From assembly GCA_050084515.1 (NCBI GenBank), contig CM114272.1, forward strand, positions 56,854,001-56,918,000: a stretch of 64,000 bases of DNA. The letters run 5' to 3'. Positions within the stretch are counted from its first letter, which is position 1. Every line of letters starts with the position of its first letter. Both the position numbers and the translations under genes were made by a program. Positions 49,171 to 64,000 of this stretch are shown here, one piece after another. The notes beneath the pieces were generated by a model. It did no database searches. It worked only from the letters and a program-made list of their open reading frames with translations, and was not told where the DNA came from. The stretch comes from Blasia pusilla. Taxonomy: Eukaryota; Marchantiophyta; Marchantiopsida; Blasiales.

Positions 49171-51385
<2,215 letters not shown>

Positions 51386-51586
51386 ACTCACCGGTGTCAG
51401 ATCAACAATGTGTATCAGGTTTCAACAATGCCGTGTTTGCACTAGAGTTAGCACCTCAGATTCGATCCTTCCTTCGTCCAAAAAAATATTACCAATCTCC
51501 CAAAAACGCACCATATCATACTTTCTCCCGTAAACGAAGCCTCCTTCCCCTCACATTTGCCTCATCATCTTTCAACTTCCTTCCTC

Positions 51587-51745
51587 AATCGTCTCGCCCA
51601 TCTTGTTAGTAGGGTCAGAGCTTGCAAACGCAGGAACCTCAATCGTCTCGCCCACTGTTAGTAGGGTGCAGGAGCTTGCAAACGCGGGAACCTCAATCGT
51701 CTCGCCCACTGTTAGTAGGGTGCAGGAGCTTGCAAACGCGGAAAT
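51587..51745 (+). repeat. Tandem repeat, 54-bp unit, nearly three copies
   Basis: The unit contains GTTAGTAGGGTGCAGGAGCT, TGCAAACGCGG and CAATCGTCTCGCCCACT. Its length is a multiple of three, so one frame reads ELANAGTSIVSPTVSRVQ repeatedly, but there is no other evidence of coding. Confidence 0.85.
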
Positions 51746-52170
51746 GTGCAAAGCCTTCAAAACCGAATCGCATCGCACCGAAAAACAGAGCCAAAGCCTA
51801 GGTCCTTGCCACGGCACACTCAACATGTCAAATAAGCCTACAACCCAGCTTGATTGCCACGTTGGCATAGAAAAAAATATGATACTCTAGGTGCCCATTC
51901 ACATGGTGCTAAATTGTTGTCCATTCTTTTAGCATCCATAAAAATTTGGTGGAGAGATGACCTAAAAATGTTGACCACATTGAGTTGGTTATAATTCCAA
52001 GTAGTAAATACCTACCCGCTTGCTTTGCTACATTAAGCATATGAAAAAAATTTACACAAAATCCAAACATGCGCATGCCCGTGATATAAGTAAGAAGGCC
52101 CAAATAAGTCTTGAAGATTAGAGGGGTGGAGGTCACATCGAGAAAAACCCTGCAAGAAATCTCACTCGAG

Positions 52171-52669
52171 AAAAATGGAAGGAGCACTAGGAACATTACT
52201 TGTAAGTTACTCCTCTTCCACTTTCTTGTTCATTTGATGTTCCTTATCCTCCAAAACAAGCCCATAAATCATGAAACTTGATCACACCATGCCCTTCACG
52301 TTAGGACCCAAGGGGGAAAAAAAATAAACCCCAAATGCTTCTTGGGGTTTGGGAGTTAAAAATCAAAAACCCTTAGCTCAGGTCTTCATTTTTTAATGCA
52401 GCATGGAGAATTCTATATAAGATCTACACCGTCCAAGTTCAAGAGGGGCATGACCATCCACAAATTTCCAGGTTTAAGCTCCATCCAACGGTGGCATCAA
52501 ATGATGAGTGGCAACAAAGGTGAAAAATGGAAGGAGGACTAGGAAAAAGACTTGTAAGTCACTCCTCTCCCACTTTCTCCTTCATTTGATGTTCCTTCTC
52601 CTCCAAAACAAGCCCATAAATCATGAAACTTGATCACACCATGCCCTTCATGGTTAGGGCCCCAAGGAA
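52171..52669 (+). repeat. Direct repeat of about 145 bp (52171-52315 and 52523-52669)
   Basis: Both copies start AAAAATGGAAGGAG, share TTCATTTGATGTTCCTT and CATGAAACTTGATCACACCA, and end CCCAAGG. They are 352 bases apart inside the CACTA element. No gene is seen in 51746-53180. Confidence 0.8.
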
Positions 52670-53179
52670 AAAATAAAACCCCCTCAACCAAGAGTCGAAA
52701 AAAAAAAGAAACGGTTCCTAGATAGCCACCCCAACCCCACGAACACAGGGAAGAAGAAAAAACTTCAAATGATCACTCACACATTGAATAAAAAATCGTA
52801 ATCCCTAAATAAGGACTTTGATTTTTGGTACTAGCATAGAGGGCTATGGGATAGATCCGAACCGTTGCAATTGTGGAGGCATTAAATAACAAGGCATGTG
52901 CCAACTTTCAAGACCATCCAATGGTTGGAAGAAGAGTCAACACCATAATAACATGAAATTGCAACAAGGATTCGAAACAATCCTACTTAATGCCCTCCTC
53001 CCATCATGACACCTCTTTTTCGACCCTCCCACCTCAACGAGGGGTCCAGTAACAGAGAGAATTAATGCAAAGTCTTGTGCTTACTTTTATCACCATCTTA
53101 TGGTTGGATGAAAATATATCTCCATGTTAACATGAAAATGACATAAGGACTCTGAATAATCCTACTCAAAATGGGAGCA

Positions 53180-53414
53180 TGAAATCATTTAAACATATGA
53201 GTCGTTCTTTATGACTCATCTTTACTAGGCGAGTGAAACAAGTCTGACTCGTCGTGACTAGTGGGTATTGAAAACTTCTTTAGTCATAAGGAGATGACTC
53301 AATGAGTTGTACGACCCTAAATTTTATGACTAAACCATTTAAGTACTAATTTGAGTCATTCTTTTGGTGAGTCATTTAAAGTCTAGTCATAAAAACCACC
53401 CATTTCTTCTAGTG
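53180..53414 (-). repeat. CACTA right subterminal and terminal repeats
   Basis: Repeated GACTCAT, GAGTCAT and TAGTCAT words in both orientations lead to the terminal inverted repeat (53383-53414), which ends TTTCTTCTAGTG. This end is the 5' end relative to the transposase genes. Confidence 0.8.
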
Positions 53415-53480
53415 ACATCTAGCAGGCCTAGGTCACTAGGGCCGGGTCGTCGGATTCGGAGAGAAGGGTTTAGGGTTAAG

Positions 53481-54266
53481 GGTTTAGAGTCCTGCTCCCT
53501 CGGCGGGCCGTGCCATTAATGGGCGCTGATGGAGAACAAACAGCCCACGTACAAACTCTTGCTCCCTCGATGATCCGTGCCATTATTGGGCGCTGATGCG
53601 GTGATCCGTGCCATTTTTGTGGGCTCATGCATAGCATAAATCCAACACAACTTGGAGCATGATACCACAAGCTAACATACTTACTTCCTCTATTTCGTTT
53701 GCAGAGATAGAAAGGTTTAGGGTTTAGAGTCGTGCTCCCTCGACGGGCCGTGCCATTAATGGGCGCTGATGGAGAACAAACAGCCCAGGTACAAACTCCT
53801 GCTCCCTCGATGATCCATGCCATTATTGGGCGCTGATGGAGAACAAACAACCCACGTACAAACTTCTGCTCCCTTGATGATCCATGCCATTATTGGGCGC
53901 TGATGCGGTGATCCGTGTCATTGTTGTGGGCTCATGCATAGTATAACTCCAAGAAAACTTGGAGCATGATACCACAAGCTAACATACTTACTTTCTCTAT
54001 TTTGTTCGTAGAGAGAGAAGGGTTTAGGGTTTAGAGTCCTGCTCCCTCGGCGGGCCATGCCATTAATGGGTGTTGATGGAGAACAAACAGCCTACGTACA
54101 AACTCCTGCTCCCTCGATGATCCGTGCCATTATTGGGCGCTGATGCGGTGATCCGTGCCATTGTTGTGGGCTCATGTATAGCATAACTCCAACACAACTT
54201 GGAGTATGACACCACAAGCTAACATACTTACTTCCTCTATTTTGTTCGCAAAAAGAGAAGCCAGAC
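53481..54266. repeat. Satellite array 1, 240-307-bp unit, three copies
   Basis: Units begin with GGTTTAGAGTCCTGCTCCCT at 53481, 53721 and 54028 and end with CTCTATTTTGTTCG or a close variant. The second unit has an internal repeat of about 65 bases (GATGGAGAACAAAC...GGGCGCT). Short telomere-like GGTTTAG runs (up to GGGTTTAGGGTTTAGAG) mark each junction. Confidence 0.85.
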
Positions 54267-54960
54267 TTGAATCCAACAGTTGAGAGAAGCGGAGCTCCAA
54301 TGCACCCCCACTCAGAGGGTAGACGAAAATGCCTCTATTTTGTTAGAATTCAACAGCTGAGAGAAGCGGAGCTCTAACGTATCCCACTCATACGACAAAA
54401 AAAAATGCCTCTATTTCGCTCGAGCAGTTGAGAGAAGTGAAGATCCAACTCACAGGACGGATGAAAATGACTAAGGAACACTACTCTTCCTCTATTTTGT
54501 TCGAATACAGAGAAGCAAATAAGAATCCAACAGCTGAGAGAAGCTGAGCTCCAACTCAGAGGCGGACAAAAATGCCTCTATTTCATTAGAATTCAATAGC
54601 TGAGAGAAGCTGAGCTCCAACTCAGAGGCGGACGAAAATGCCTCTATTTCATTAGAATTCAACAGTTGAGAGAAGCGGAGCTCCAATGCATCACACTCAC
54701 AGGACGAACAAAAATGCCTCTATTTTGTTCGAGCAGTTGAGAGAAGCAGAGATCCAACTCACAGGACAGACAAAAATGACAAAGGAACAATACTCTTCCT
54801 CTATTTTGTTCGTAGAGAGAGAAGCAGATAAGAATCCAACAATTGAGAGAAGCTGAGCTCCAACTCAGAGGACGGATGAAAATACTTAAGGAACACTACT
54901 CTTGTGGAGCTCCAACGCATCCACTCAGGGAACGGACGAAAACACCTAAGCAATGTATGA
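54267..54960. repeat. Satellite array 2, about 65-115-bp unit, about eight copies
   Basis: Each unit contains GTTGAGAGAAGCGGAGCTCC, an ACTCAGAGG or ACTCACAGGAC part, GACGAAAATG and CCTCTATTTTGTTCG. The last word is shared with array 1, which suggests that array 2 arose by amplifying the end of an array 1 unit. Minus-strand frames repeat ELELSFSQLLNSNEIEAF; there is no other sign of coding. Confidence 0.8.
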
Positions 54961-56707
54961 TAAATTTTGGATACTAATGTTCCCATCCAAAAGAACCTAT
55001 ATGTAGTCACCAAAAACATAAGCATGTGGTAGAGGTACGTGGGTCACACGTCCGCTATAGCCAGCCACAAGAGAAGATCTATGCTGGCGGAGGAGCCTGT
55101 GCAGAAAAAGAAAAATGCCGTTTGAAGATGAAGAGAGAAATAGGACAGAGAAAGACGCCATAAAAAACGAGAGAAGACAGGAGAGAAATAGACGCCATCC
55201 CAAAGGAGGGAGAGTCAGAGGGCAAGTGAGGGAGAGCAAAACAACTGATTCGTCATTGGTCGTTGTGAGGGACGTTTCTTGACGGGCAACTCGTTTGTCG
55301 ATAGAATCTAACTGGAACAATGTGAATGAAATTCAAAGAATTCTTGGTTGAACTAGCCTTCCAACAGTAGAATACCGCATCGCACAGGTTGTTCTCAGCG
55401 AACGCCGCAGACGTTGTTTTACTATTCTTTTAGCTCTGCAGTGTCCTCCAACTTGATCATGGCGTGAAGTGAGCATGCGGATTCTCACTTCATGCAGAGA
55501 ATCCTTGAAGACAAAGAGAGAGATGGGACTGTGCTAGAGTCTACTCCTGGCGAAAGTCCAAGGATAAACCTGAAATGTGAGTAGTGCAAATAGATGATTG
55601 TCTTCGGTACTTTTTCTCGAGAGAAAAGAGGACCGAGTCCTCCACCTCCAAAGATAACAATCTTGTATTCAAAAAATTTTGAAGTTGGAGTCTAGGAGCA
55701 ATAAGAGGACGGTAGTGGGAAGCAAGAGCTGGCCAAGCTGCTCTCTACAATTTTTGTCAAGAAACGTCGGCTCTCAATCTAGCTTACAGATTCACAAATT
55801 CCAGTCACACGATCCATGTTAACTTTCTCCTCTCAAATCCTTAAGTTCCATACGATGAGTTTATGATCTGTACCAATCGAGTAAAAGATAATGTTAAATA
55901 GGCTTGCCTACACAGAGTCGATCGCAAGAGAGTGATTGCGATACGCCAACGCGAATAAAGTGAATCAAGGACACCCTGTGATTTGTTGACACAAAGATGT
56001 AGTATGGCTAGTTCTCTGCTCCTCTGAAGCAAATTAGAATGGGAAATCGCAAACTTACGAACCATGTTTGATATGACGGAAGTCTGATCTGAACCAAAGT
56101 AATTCATGCATTGACAAGTCACAAATTCTTGGAATTCGTTTGCAGCCAGCTTGTTCAAAGATTTTGTGAGCCAGAGAGCGCTTCTTCTCTTTCACATGGA
56201 GAAACCCACGCGGAAGTAAAACAATCCAAACCAATTCCTACTTGGAAACAGAGATTTATCCTCTTGGGCCGATAAGCTTTCTCCAAATTTTCCACCACCT
56301 TGATGTTGCCTCCACTTTGCCGCCACCTTCTTCACCACTACCTTCTTCAGTTCCCTAACACCTACGTTGAGTCTACTCCAACTTAGAGATACGGATGATT
56401 TATTTGCAATGAGCTAGAGCTAGGAAGTTCACATGTGTCTTAATACGGCTAGTTACATCAAAAAGTTTCCTCTTTTACTTCTAAACTAACAAGTGTCCCA
56501 AGTAAATAAAAAAAATTATGTCTCATTCAAATATAAGCCGTTCAAATGGAAGCCCTCTGAACTTTCCCATAGATTTTATTTTTTTTATTTGTTTTAACTT
56601 TTTCTTCAAAGCGGCCATTTTAGATGATTGCTTACGGAGGGCTTAACTTCTTTGGGAAAAAAAAAAACCATAAGAGGTAACCCCCCCTCCTCGCATTATA
56701 GTATAGA

Positions 56708-58432
<1,725 letters not shown>

Positions 58433-58559
58433 GCTCACAGATTTTCCCCCGTCCCCAACTCAGATTCTTTGTAAGATCTGAATTATTCCTCGCCACTCTC
58501 TGTGATAGAATTAAAGATGCATCAACCCCTTAAACGCAACCTTCCACTCTTTTGGTTCG

Positions 58560-58980
58560 AGTACGGTCGGGCTTCGAGTGAAGCTCAAGGCGTTGCCCCT
58601 TTCCATGGTTGCACAAAAATGGAGAGGAGCGGTAAGAGGAGAGGAAGAGAGGAGAGAAGAGAGAGGAAACTACCTTCAACCCAAAGAGATACTTTTTTTT
58701 TAAGAGAGTTTCCTGTGATTTGAAGAGAGTTTCCGTTGGGTTGAAGAGAGGAAACTTTTTTGTGAATTTTTTTGCATTTTTGTTCTCACTGCTTAGGCAC
58801 TCCCACAGATTTTTTTTTCCTCTTCCACATTTTGGCAACCCGTCTGAATTCGACGGGTTGCAATTTGCACAAAATTCAAAAAACTGAAAATTCATTGGAA
58901 TCATAAATGTGGAAAAAATCACTTTTTCCATCCAAGGTCTAGAAAAAATCTATCATTTTTCCTGGGCTGAATAGAGTTCA
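58560..58980. repeat. Partial third copy of the palindrome-bearing repeat family
   Basis: This has the purine-rich GAGAGGAAGAGAGGAGAG stretch and TTGAAGAGAG words seen at 3420 and 61820. A palindromic unit lies at 58835-58861: GCAACCCGTC, seven bases, then GACGGGTTGC. The alignment to the other copies is only partial. Confidence 0.4.
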
Positions 58981-59038
58981 AGCTCAAAGTGAAGGTTCTG
59001 GCAAATGAAAGTACAATCTAAGACCTCATTTTGTATCC

Positions 59039-60653
59039 TCAAAGTGGTTTGTTTAAAATACTTCGCACTTCTTTGAGGGACAGAATTGGTTGGTGGATTC
59101 CTACTCCTACCTCCGACTCTCTTAAAACTACAAGCAACACATAGTACATATGCTTACAAAGGAAATACCTTTTCCCACTTGTCTCTCTTTGGACAAAATC
59201 ATCACAGGAACATGTGGGAAAGCAACAGATGTGCACCACATACATCCTTGTGCGCCATTTAAGTAGCAATGTGTTCTCGGCGATAGGCGGATTAATGATG
59301 TCTAATATAAAGCATCACACTATCCTTGAAGGGAAAGCCCAAGAAGGCGACACTTGAATTTACAGTGTTGTTCCTAACCCAATACATCCTTCTTATTCCA
59401 TTGCCACTCTAGACATCTTTTACGGCGATGATTTCCATGTTTGCCTCCCGAGCTGATGCGATTCTCTTTGCTCTCTCCACGGTTGGCCTACACCTTTTGT
59501 TTCTCTTTATCCCATTTCTAGACTCAAAGAGAAATAATGGATTGAGATCATCCACCTTCTCTGGGTACATGTTGACATCAATCTTGGGTTGAATACAAAA
59601 TGCAAAGGTCTCTGTAATGCGAACGTGCTCCAAACTTCCTCCATCTATGAGTTTGAAACTGGTAGCTATAAGATTGTCCACTTTGTCCTGAGTGCAATTT
59701 GTACCTGCGGAAATGGGCCAAATCGTGTGGGTATTCCCTGGAGCTCATATGGCTGCCGGATAAGACTTTCGAAAAGCGCAGGATCCATTTGGGCACAAGA
59801 AGTACATCAATTGATCCCCGGTCCTTGTGAAATGATCAAAGGTTTTGAGTCCCCAAAATCCAGGCAGTAGTCGTCGAGTCCTTGTATAGTTCTTATTTAG
59901 GAAAGTGCCGCATGCTCTCCTAATGCCATCAGATCCTGCCCTGCAAGTGGGTCCATGTCCAGGGTTGCTCCAAGATGTATGCCACCTTTTGAGGTTGCAA
60001 TCCACCTCAATGACCAGAATCCCATACAATTGAACTACCCCAGCGATCGGATATTGCGAACTTCCAACAACGGAGGGCTTTTGAAATAAAACATTCATTC
60101 ATTTTGGAGAAGTTACAGTATCTTGGATTTGGGAGCAATCTAGGATCTCGGATTACCTGGACGGTATAATTTCTTCATCCAAATCAATCATTGGGTTCGT
60201 TCCTTGATGCTGCCTCTTCACTTGCCTGAAGTCAAGATATGTATCTGGTCTCCATCAGTCTCGCTCGGACTGCTCTACCACCATCTGTATGGGACGTCTT
60301 GAAACACGCCCACAAATATCCCCACCAATGTGGACATCTTGCTCAAGGGGAGTTCCTACTACGCACAGATTGAAGGCTTCCACATAGAGTTTCTCATCAT
60401 CAGATCTCACAACCGTCCTGATATAGAGCTCGTAAATCAAAAGCTCCTTTACTTTTGTTATGCCTTTTGTGAGGAAGATATGGGATGCTGCAAACTGTAG
60501 CATTGCTCTAGCCTGGTTTTGTTGGCATGCCTCCACAAGTGAAATTCTTTGGCATGCTTGTGACGACCTCCAGGAGGAATGAACACTTTCTGCTCCACTT
60601 GTGTTGGGGCAGAGGGCATTTTCATGAATGTTCAATCCCTGCAACGACGACAA
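59039..60653 (-). pseudogene. Minus-strand gene remnant with C-terminal SWIM zinc finger
   Basis: Islands from high to low are 60653-60255 (132 codons; NTSGAESVHSSWRSS, RISLVEACQQNQARAML), 60098-59745 (117 codons; GPTCRAGSDGIRRACGTFL, LCPNGSCAFRKSYPAAI), 59681-59409 and 59269-59039. The last has CSCDDF, then 13 residues, then CKHMYYVL: the CxCx(n)CxH pattern of a SWIM zinc finger, a DNA- or protein-binding fold common in MULE/FAR1 transposase-like proteins. The GAESxHS stretch also recalls such proteins. Islands are in different frames, so the gene is either spliced or broken. The transposase catalytic core is not seen, so the assignment to a transposon is tentative. Confidence 0.5.
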
Positions 60654-60699
60654 TGTGAGAAGGGAACAAAAATAGCTCTATGAGCAAAGAAAAAAGCTA

Positions 60700-61582
60700 C
60701 CTATCAGAACCAGATGGGTTGCAAGTTAGAGGCATCCCATGAATGACTCTGCAACCCGTCATTTTTCGACGTGTAGCAACACCCATGAACCACCTAGTGC
60801 AACCTGTTGGATTCAGACGGGTGCAAGTAACTTTGGTCACTCCGGGCTGGAAGATCCAAGTGCAAGTAATCAGAATCCGACGGGTCGCACATGGATTTTC
60901 TAGCCTCTGACTTGAAATGGGTTGCAAGTCAGAGACATTCCTGGAATGTCCCAGTAACCTTTTACTACAACCTAGCACCCAAGAACCTGCTACTGCAACG
61001 CGTTGGAATGGGACGGGTTGTGAGAAGTAGGCCGGTCCGATCTTGAAAATCCTTGTGCAACTTGTCCGATTCCGTTGGCTTGCAAGAAGTGTCCACACAC
61101 GAAGCTTTGCAACTACTGGAATTTCACGGGTTTGAGTTAACTTGCAGTGATGCAACGTGTCTAGATGCGAGGACTTGGAGACAACCGCAACATGTGTGAA
61201 TGCGAGGAGTCGCATACAGACACAACTAGTCGGAATCCGATAGGTTGCAGACAAACGCAACTTGTGGGAATCCAACGGGTTGCAGACCGAGTTCACTTGT
61301 AGCCTTGCGGCTTGCAACCCATCCGGGTCGAACTATTTGCAGGCATTGTATACATGCAACTTGCAACCCATCAGGATTTGACAGGCTGCACACTCATGCA
61401 ACCAGTCGGGTTCCGATGGGTTGCACAAATATTCCTCGTGCATGATGTCGCGCTCCCACGGGTATGACACTCATGCACCTAGTCGAGTTCCGACATGTTG
61501 CACAAAATTCTTAATGCAACCTGTCAGTTTCCGACGGATTGCACACTCAGGCAACCCGTCGCATCCAACGGGTTGCTTGGTT
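60700..61582. repeat. Array of imperfect palindromes (GCAACCCGTCGGA family)
   Basis: About fifteen units in which a GCAACCCGTC-like arm faces a GACGGGTTGC-like arm around five to seven bases, usually GGAATCC or a variant. Examples are at 60751-60780, 60799-60826, 61227-61247, 61396-61424 and 61514-61541. Spacers of 10-60 bases differ in sequence. A 206-codon minus-strand frame (61317-60697) spans the array but appears to be a by-product of the repeats. No gene is recognised. Confidence 0.8.
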
Positions 61583-61802
61583 ATTGCGGTTTGAAATCCC
61601 TATAGTGCCCACGCTTCTCAACTTGAGCTGCAACTTTTCAAACAATTCTCAGCATGAGCTCGACAAGACAAAATATTGAACTCACCTGCTGCATGAAGTT
61701 TCCCCATTGTCTCATTCATACAATCCACCAACTCAGCCAAGAGCACAACTCTTTGTACTTCCCCTTAATCGCATGCTTCCTCCACCACCCATGAAGTTCT
61801 TC

Positions 61803-63055
61803 GGGGGCTAGTATTCTGGCAGGAGAGAGGAAGAGAGGAAGAGAGGAGAGTCTCTCTTCAAAATAGAAGGGCAGAATCTGCCTTCTCTCTTCAAAACTTT
61901 TTGAAATTTTCAAAAAAAAATAATTTGCTTTCAAATTCATGAAATCTTTTGAAGAGAGTAGCAAGTGGACCACATTTGGGCCTAAAGTAACCTTCTTTTT
62001 CCAGGCTTGGAAAAACAAGTAGACATCATAAGACCACTACAAACATCCTTCCATCACTCTCCATGTGAGCCCAATTTTCTTCACATTGCCTCTTTAAGCT
62101 AGCACTACAGTAAGCCGGGCAGAGGGATATTATTTTTGGAGGACCATCGGCCGATAATTTGACCAGAATTAGCAATTTCATCTTAATGAAAGGTTCAAAT
62201 AAAGACTCTAACTATGGTCTCAATATACTCATGTGCCCTTCAAGGTTTAACTTCTTTGAAGATGTGGTTGACATTATGGATTGTTGACTCTTCTTGCAAA
62301 AGGCATTAAATATCCCATCCGATCAATACTCATCCATGAGGGGGTTTTCCACAACATAAAAAATCACTCATCACTGATGGTAGCCGAAGACTTTCATGAC
62401 ATCATTGAATGATGTCGGCTCATGAATGGGTGCATAAATTATACCATGGATTGATGTGCGTTTGACAACTTGGTTTCACTATTTTCTCAGCTAGTGAGAA
62501 ATATATGCATCAAGAAGAAAATATGATTAGACTGAGACGACAATTGAACGAAAAGGTTGATAAGTGTCAGGAGTAAAGAGGAACTGATGCACCCATGTCC
62601 CTTCATTCAGATCCTAAATGTCGGAATCCGACAGGTTGCACCCCTTCCAACCCGTCGGAATCTGATAGGTTGCAACTCTTGCAACCCGTCAGAGTCGATG
62701 AGTTGCATCCCTTGCACACAAGCATACCACAACAAAAGAAGGATCTTGACAAGTGATTCCATTCCGCCCTGCATCCCATGAGAATCCGACAGGTTAGGAA
62801 TCCGACATGAGAATCCAACAGATAGTAGGAATCCAATTCGTCTCCGAAATACCGTGTTAGAGAATAATGGTGTGATGATAATGGGGGAACGAGGCAAAAG
62901 TGAAGAAGCCTTCCAGAATGCCTGAAAAGTTGGACTAACAGGAAAAGAGTGGGATCACTCGAGCATCCAACCTGTCGGAATCCAACAAGTTGCCTGCAAG
63001 GGGTTTAAAATATTGTGACAAGTTGCAACCCGTCGGAATCCGACGGGTTGCAAAA
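61803..63055 (+). repeat. Dispersed repeat family, copy 2, with palindromes
   Basis: This aligns with 3399-4262 from GGGGGCTAGTATTCTGGCAGG onwards, with extra sequence near 62160-62500. Palindromic units lie at 62622-62645, 62660-62705 and 62960-62992. The best one, at 63023-63053, has perfect 15-base arms (TTGCAACCCGTCGGA and its reverse complement) around one A. No gene is seen. Confidence 0.6.
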
Positions 63056-63194
63056 TAAACAGCCTCCAATACATAGATCAACACAATCGACAAGAACCAA
63101 AAACAATTCAGCAGGAGTTTACAAAAACCATCATGGTTCAAAAACTTCGTGTCCTTTATTACATCCGAGGAAAGCTCCGAAATGTACATTTGAT

Positions 63195-63981
63195 CTAGTC
63201 TATGATTTCTTGAGCCTCGTCATCTACAAATTTACTCCCAACTCTCCTAGGTTCCTGTACAAAAGAAATGTCTTGGGATACAAGTGGTTCCTCTGGCCGA
63301 TTGTAGATGGGGATCAAAAATGTTGGGGAAATGGAGAGCCTTGGCCCCCCCCTAGGTACACCATAACGGTCCCATATAACATGATTTGAGTCCCAACGCC
63401 TTCCTCGATAGTAAATCTTGTATGCTCTACAAGGTGACACCCATCCAGTATCAATATGGGCTTCTTCCTTGGAAAGCACTCAAATCCCTACTCAAAACGC
63501 TTTAGTCAAGCTAGGTCCAATAAATCTTTGAACTCATGAAGTCATCGTCCGATAGCTCTTCCAGAAGTACTGTCGACTTTGCCCTACCGATTTTCGGAAT
63601 AGTAGGAAGTGACGATGATGTCACTATTAATGGTGGTCTTGGAATTGGTGCTATTAGCTTTGGAGGATAATTGTATACTCCCACTAGCCTCTCGTAATCC
63701 GCCTTTGCCTCTTTGCAAAGGTCAAAATGTTCTGGCCTTCCCTCAAGGCAAAGAATGTTCCTTCCACTGTGCCAGGCGCCTCTGATACTCGCCCCTGATA
63801 GGCCCACTAAGTCAAAGACCAAGTCATCCATGGATCCATTGGATCCGGGATCTGGAACTCCTAGAAGTTGTGCTCGGGCCTTACAAAGCAGTAGACAAAT
63901 GAGTGGTCCATCTGTGAACAAGCAGGTGGAAAATAGTGTCAGCAAAAAGAAAAAGCTAGTAGACCGCTGGTCTACTCTCAA
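63195..63981 (-). pseudogene. Minus-strand ORFs with a DNA-methylase-like motif
   Basis: The upper frame (63981-63511, up to 157 codons) has MDDLVFDLVGLSGASIRGAW followed by HSGRNILCLEGRPEHFDLC. Spacing and residue types recall motif I of N-4/N-6 DNA methylases (DxFxGSGTTxxAAxxxGRxxxGxExxxxYxxxA), with LSG in place of GSG. The lower frame (63479-63195, 95 codons) continues in another phase with GWVSPCRAYKIYYRGRRWDS and VIWDRYGVPRGG, and may be the next exon. The catalytic (D/N/S)PP(Y/W) motif is not seen. The first 35 residues of the upper frame are hydrophobic and may be untranslated. It could be the upstream part of the SWIM gene at 59039-60653. I am not sure of the family. Confidence 0.35.
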
Positions 63982-64000
63982 TATAGTGATATAGTGTGCA

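Larger units (their letters stand above)
53415..56707 (-). mobile_element. Helitron B, 5' part, separated by the CACTA insertion
   Basis: The minus-strand 5' end is at 56707 and reads A|TCTATACTATAATGCGAGG. The next 70 bases align with the start of Helitron A (shared CCCAAAGAAGTTAAGCC against CCCAAAGAAGTGAAGCC). The segment near 56320-56385 matches the 9155-9266 repeat of A. The lower boundary is the ACA target duplicate of the CACTA element. Two satellite arrays fill 53481-54960. Frames at 55320-54997 and 56158-55841 (about 105 codons) are not recognised. Confidence 0.75.

Noticed and set aside
54492-55025. ORFs repeating ELELSFSQLLNSNEIEAF
   Set aside because: They are translations of satellite array 2; the unit length changes phase between copies.
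60697-61317. 206-codon minus-strand ORF
   Set aside because: It is made of repeated palindromic units and has no family features. The low stop frequency follows from the repeat sequence.
60700-63055. CRISPR-like array (repeated palindromes with unique spacers)
   Set aside because: The DNA is eukaryotic, the repeats are imperfect, spacer lengths are irregular and no cas genes are present.

Overview
This window is nuclear DNA from a land plant. It has a ten-exon serine carboxypeptidase-like gene, a nuclear-type tRNA-Cys, Helitron RepHel proteins, CACTA (En/Spm) transposase genes, a PPR-SMR gene fragment and long (AG)n/(TC)n tracts. I cannot assign a species. There is no sign of organellar or bacterial DNA. 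Only two genes look intact, the carboxypeptidase (21767-28083, +) and tRNA-Cys(GCA) (28861-28932, +). Most of the rest is transposons in various stages of decay.

Layout. 1-1343: right end of a deleted CACTA element with a TNP2 fragment. 1344-6778: repeats and AT-rich DNA with no recognisable gene. 6779-8527: a short Helitron-like element without genes. 8818-20176: Helitron A (+, 11.4 kb) with both ends visible and a degraded Rep-helicase gene. 20177-29046: the gene island (carboxypeptidase, then tRNA-Cys). About 29390-56707: Helitron B, related to A but on the minus strand and split by a 16.1-kb CACTA element at 37304-53414. 56708-64000: unknown ORFs, microsatellite, minus-strand coding remnants (a SWIM zinc finger; a methylase-like motif) and a dense family of short palindromes.

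The main structural result is the nesting. The CACTA element has matching CACTAGAAGAAAT termini and a 3-bp ACA target duplication. Sequence to its right (53415-56707) ends in the same Helitron 5' terminus that begins Helitron A (TCTATACTATAAT). Removing the CACTA element gives a Helitron B of about 11.2 kb, close to the 11.36 kb of A. Helitron A has a stop codon in place of the first catalytic tyrosine. Helitron B keeps both tyrosines but its Rep gene is broken by a perfect 51-bp inverted repeat and its helicase is eroded. The CACTA element carries broken TNP2 and TNPA-like genes plus a captured coiled-coil/PPR/SMR gene fragment.

Least explained are the palindromic family around GCAACCCGTCGGA and its inverse (about twenty copies at 60.7-63.1 kb, others at 4 kb and 58.8 kb), and the minus-strand coding islands at 59.0-60.7 and 63.2-64.0 kb.
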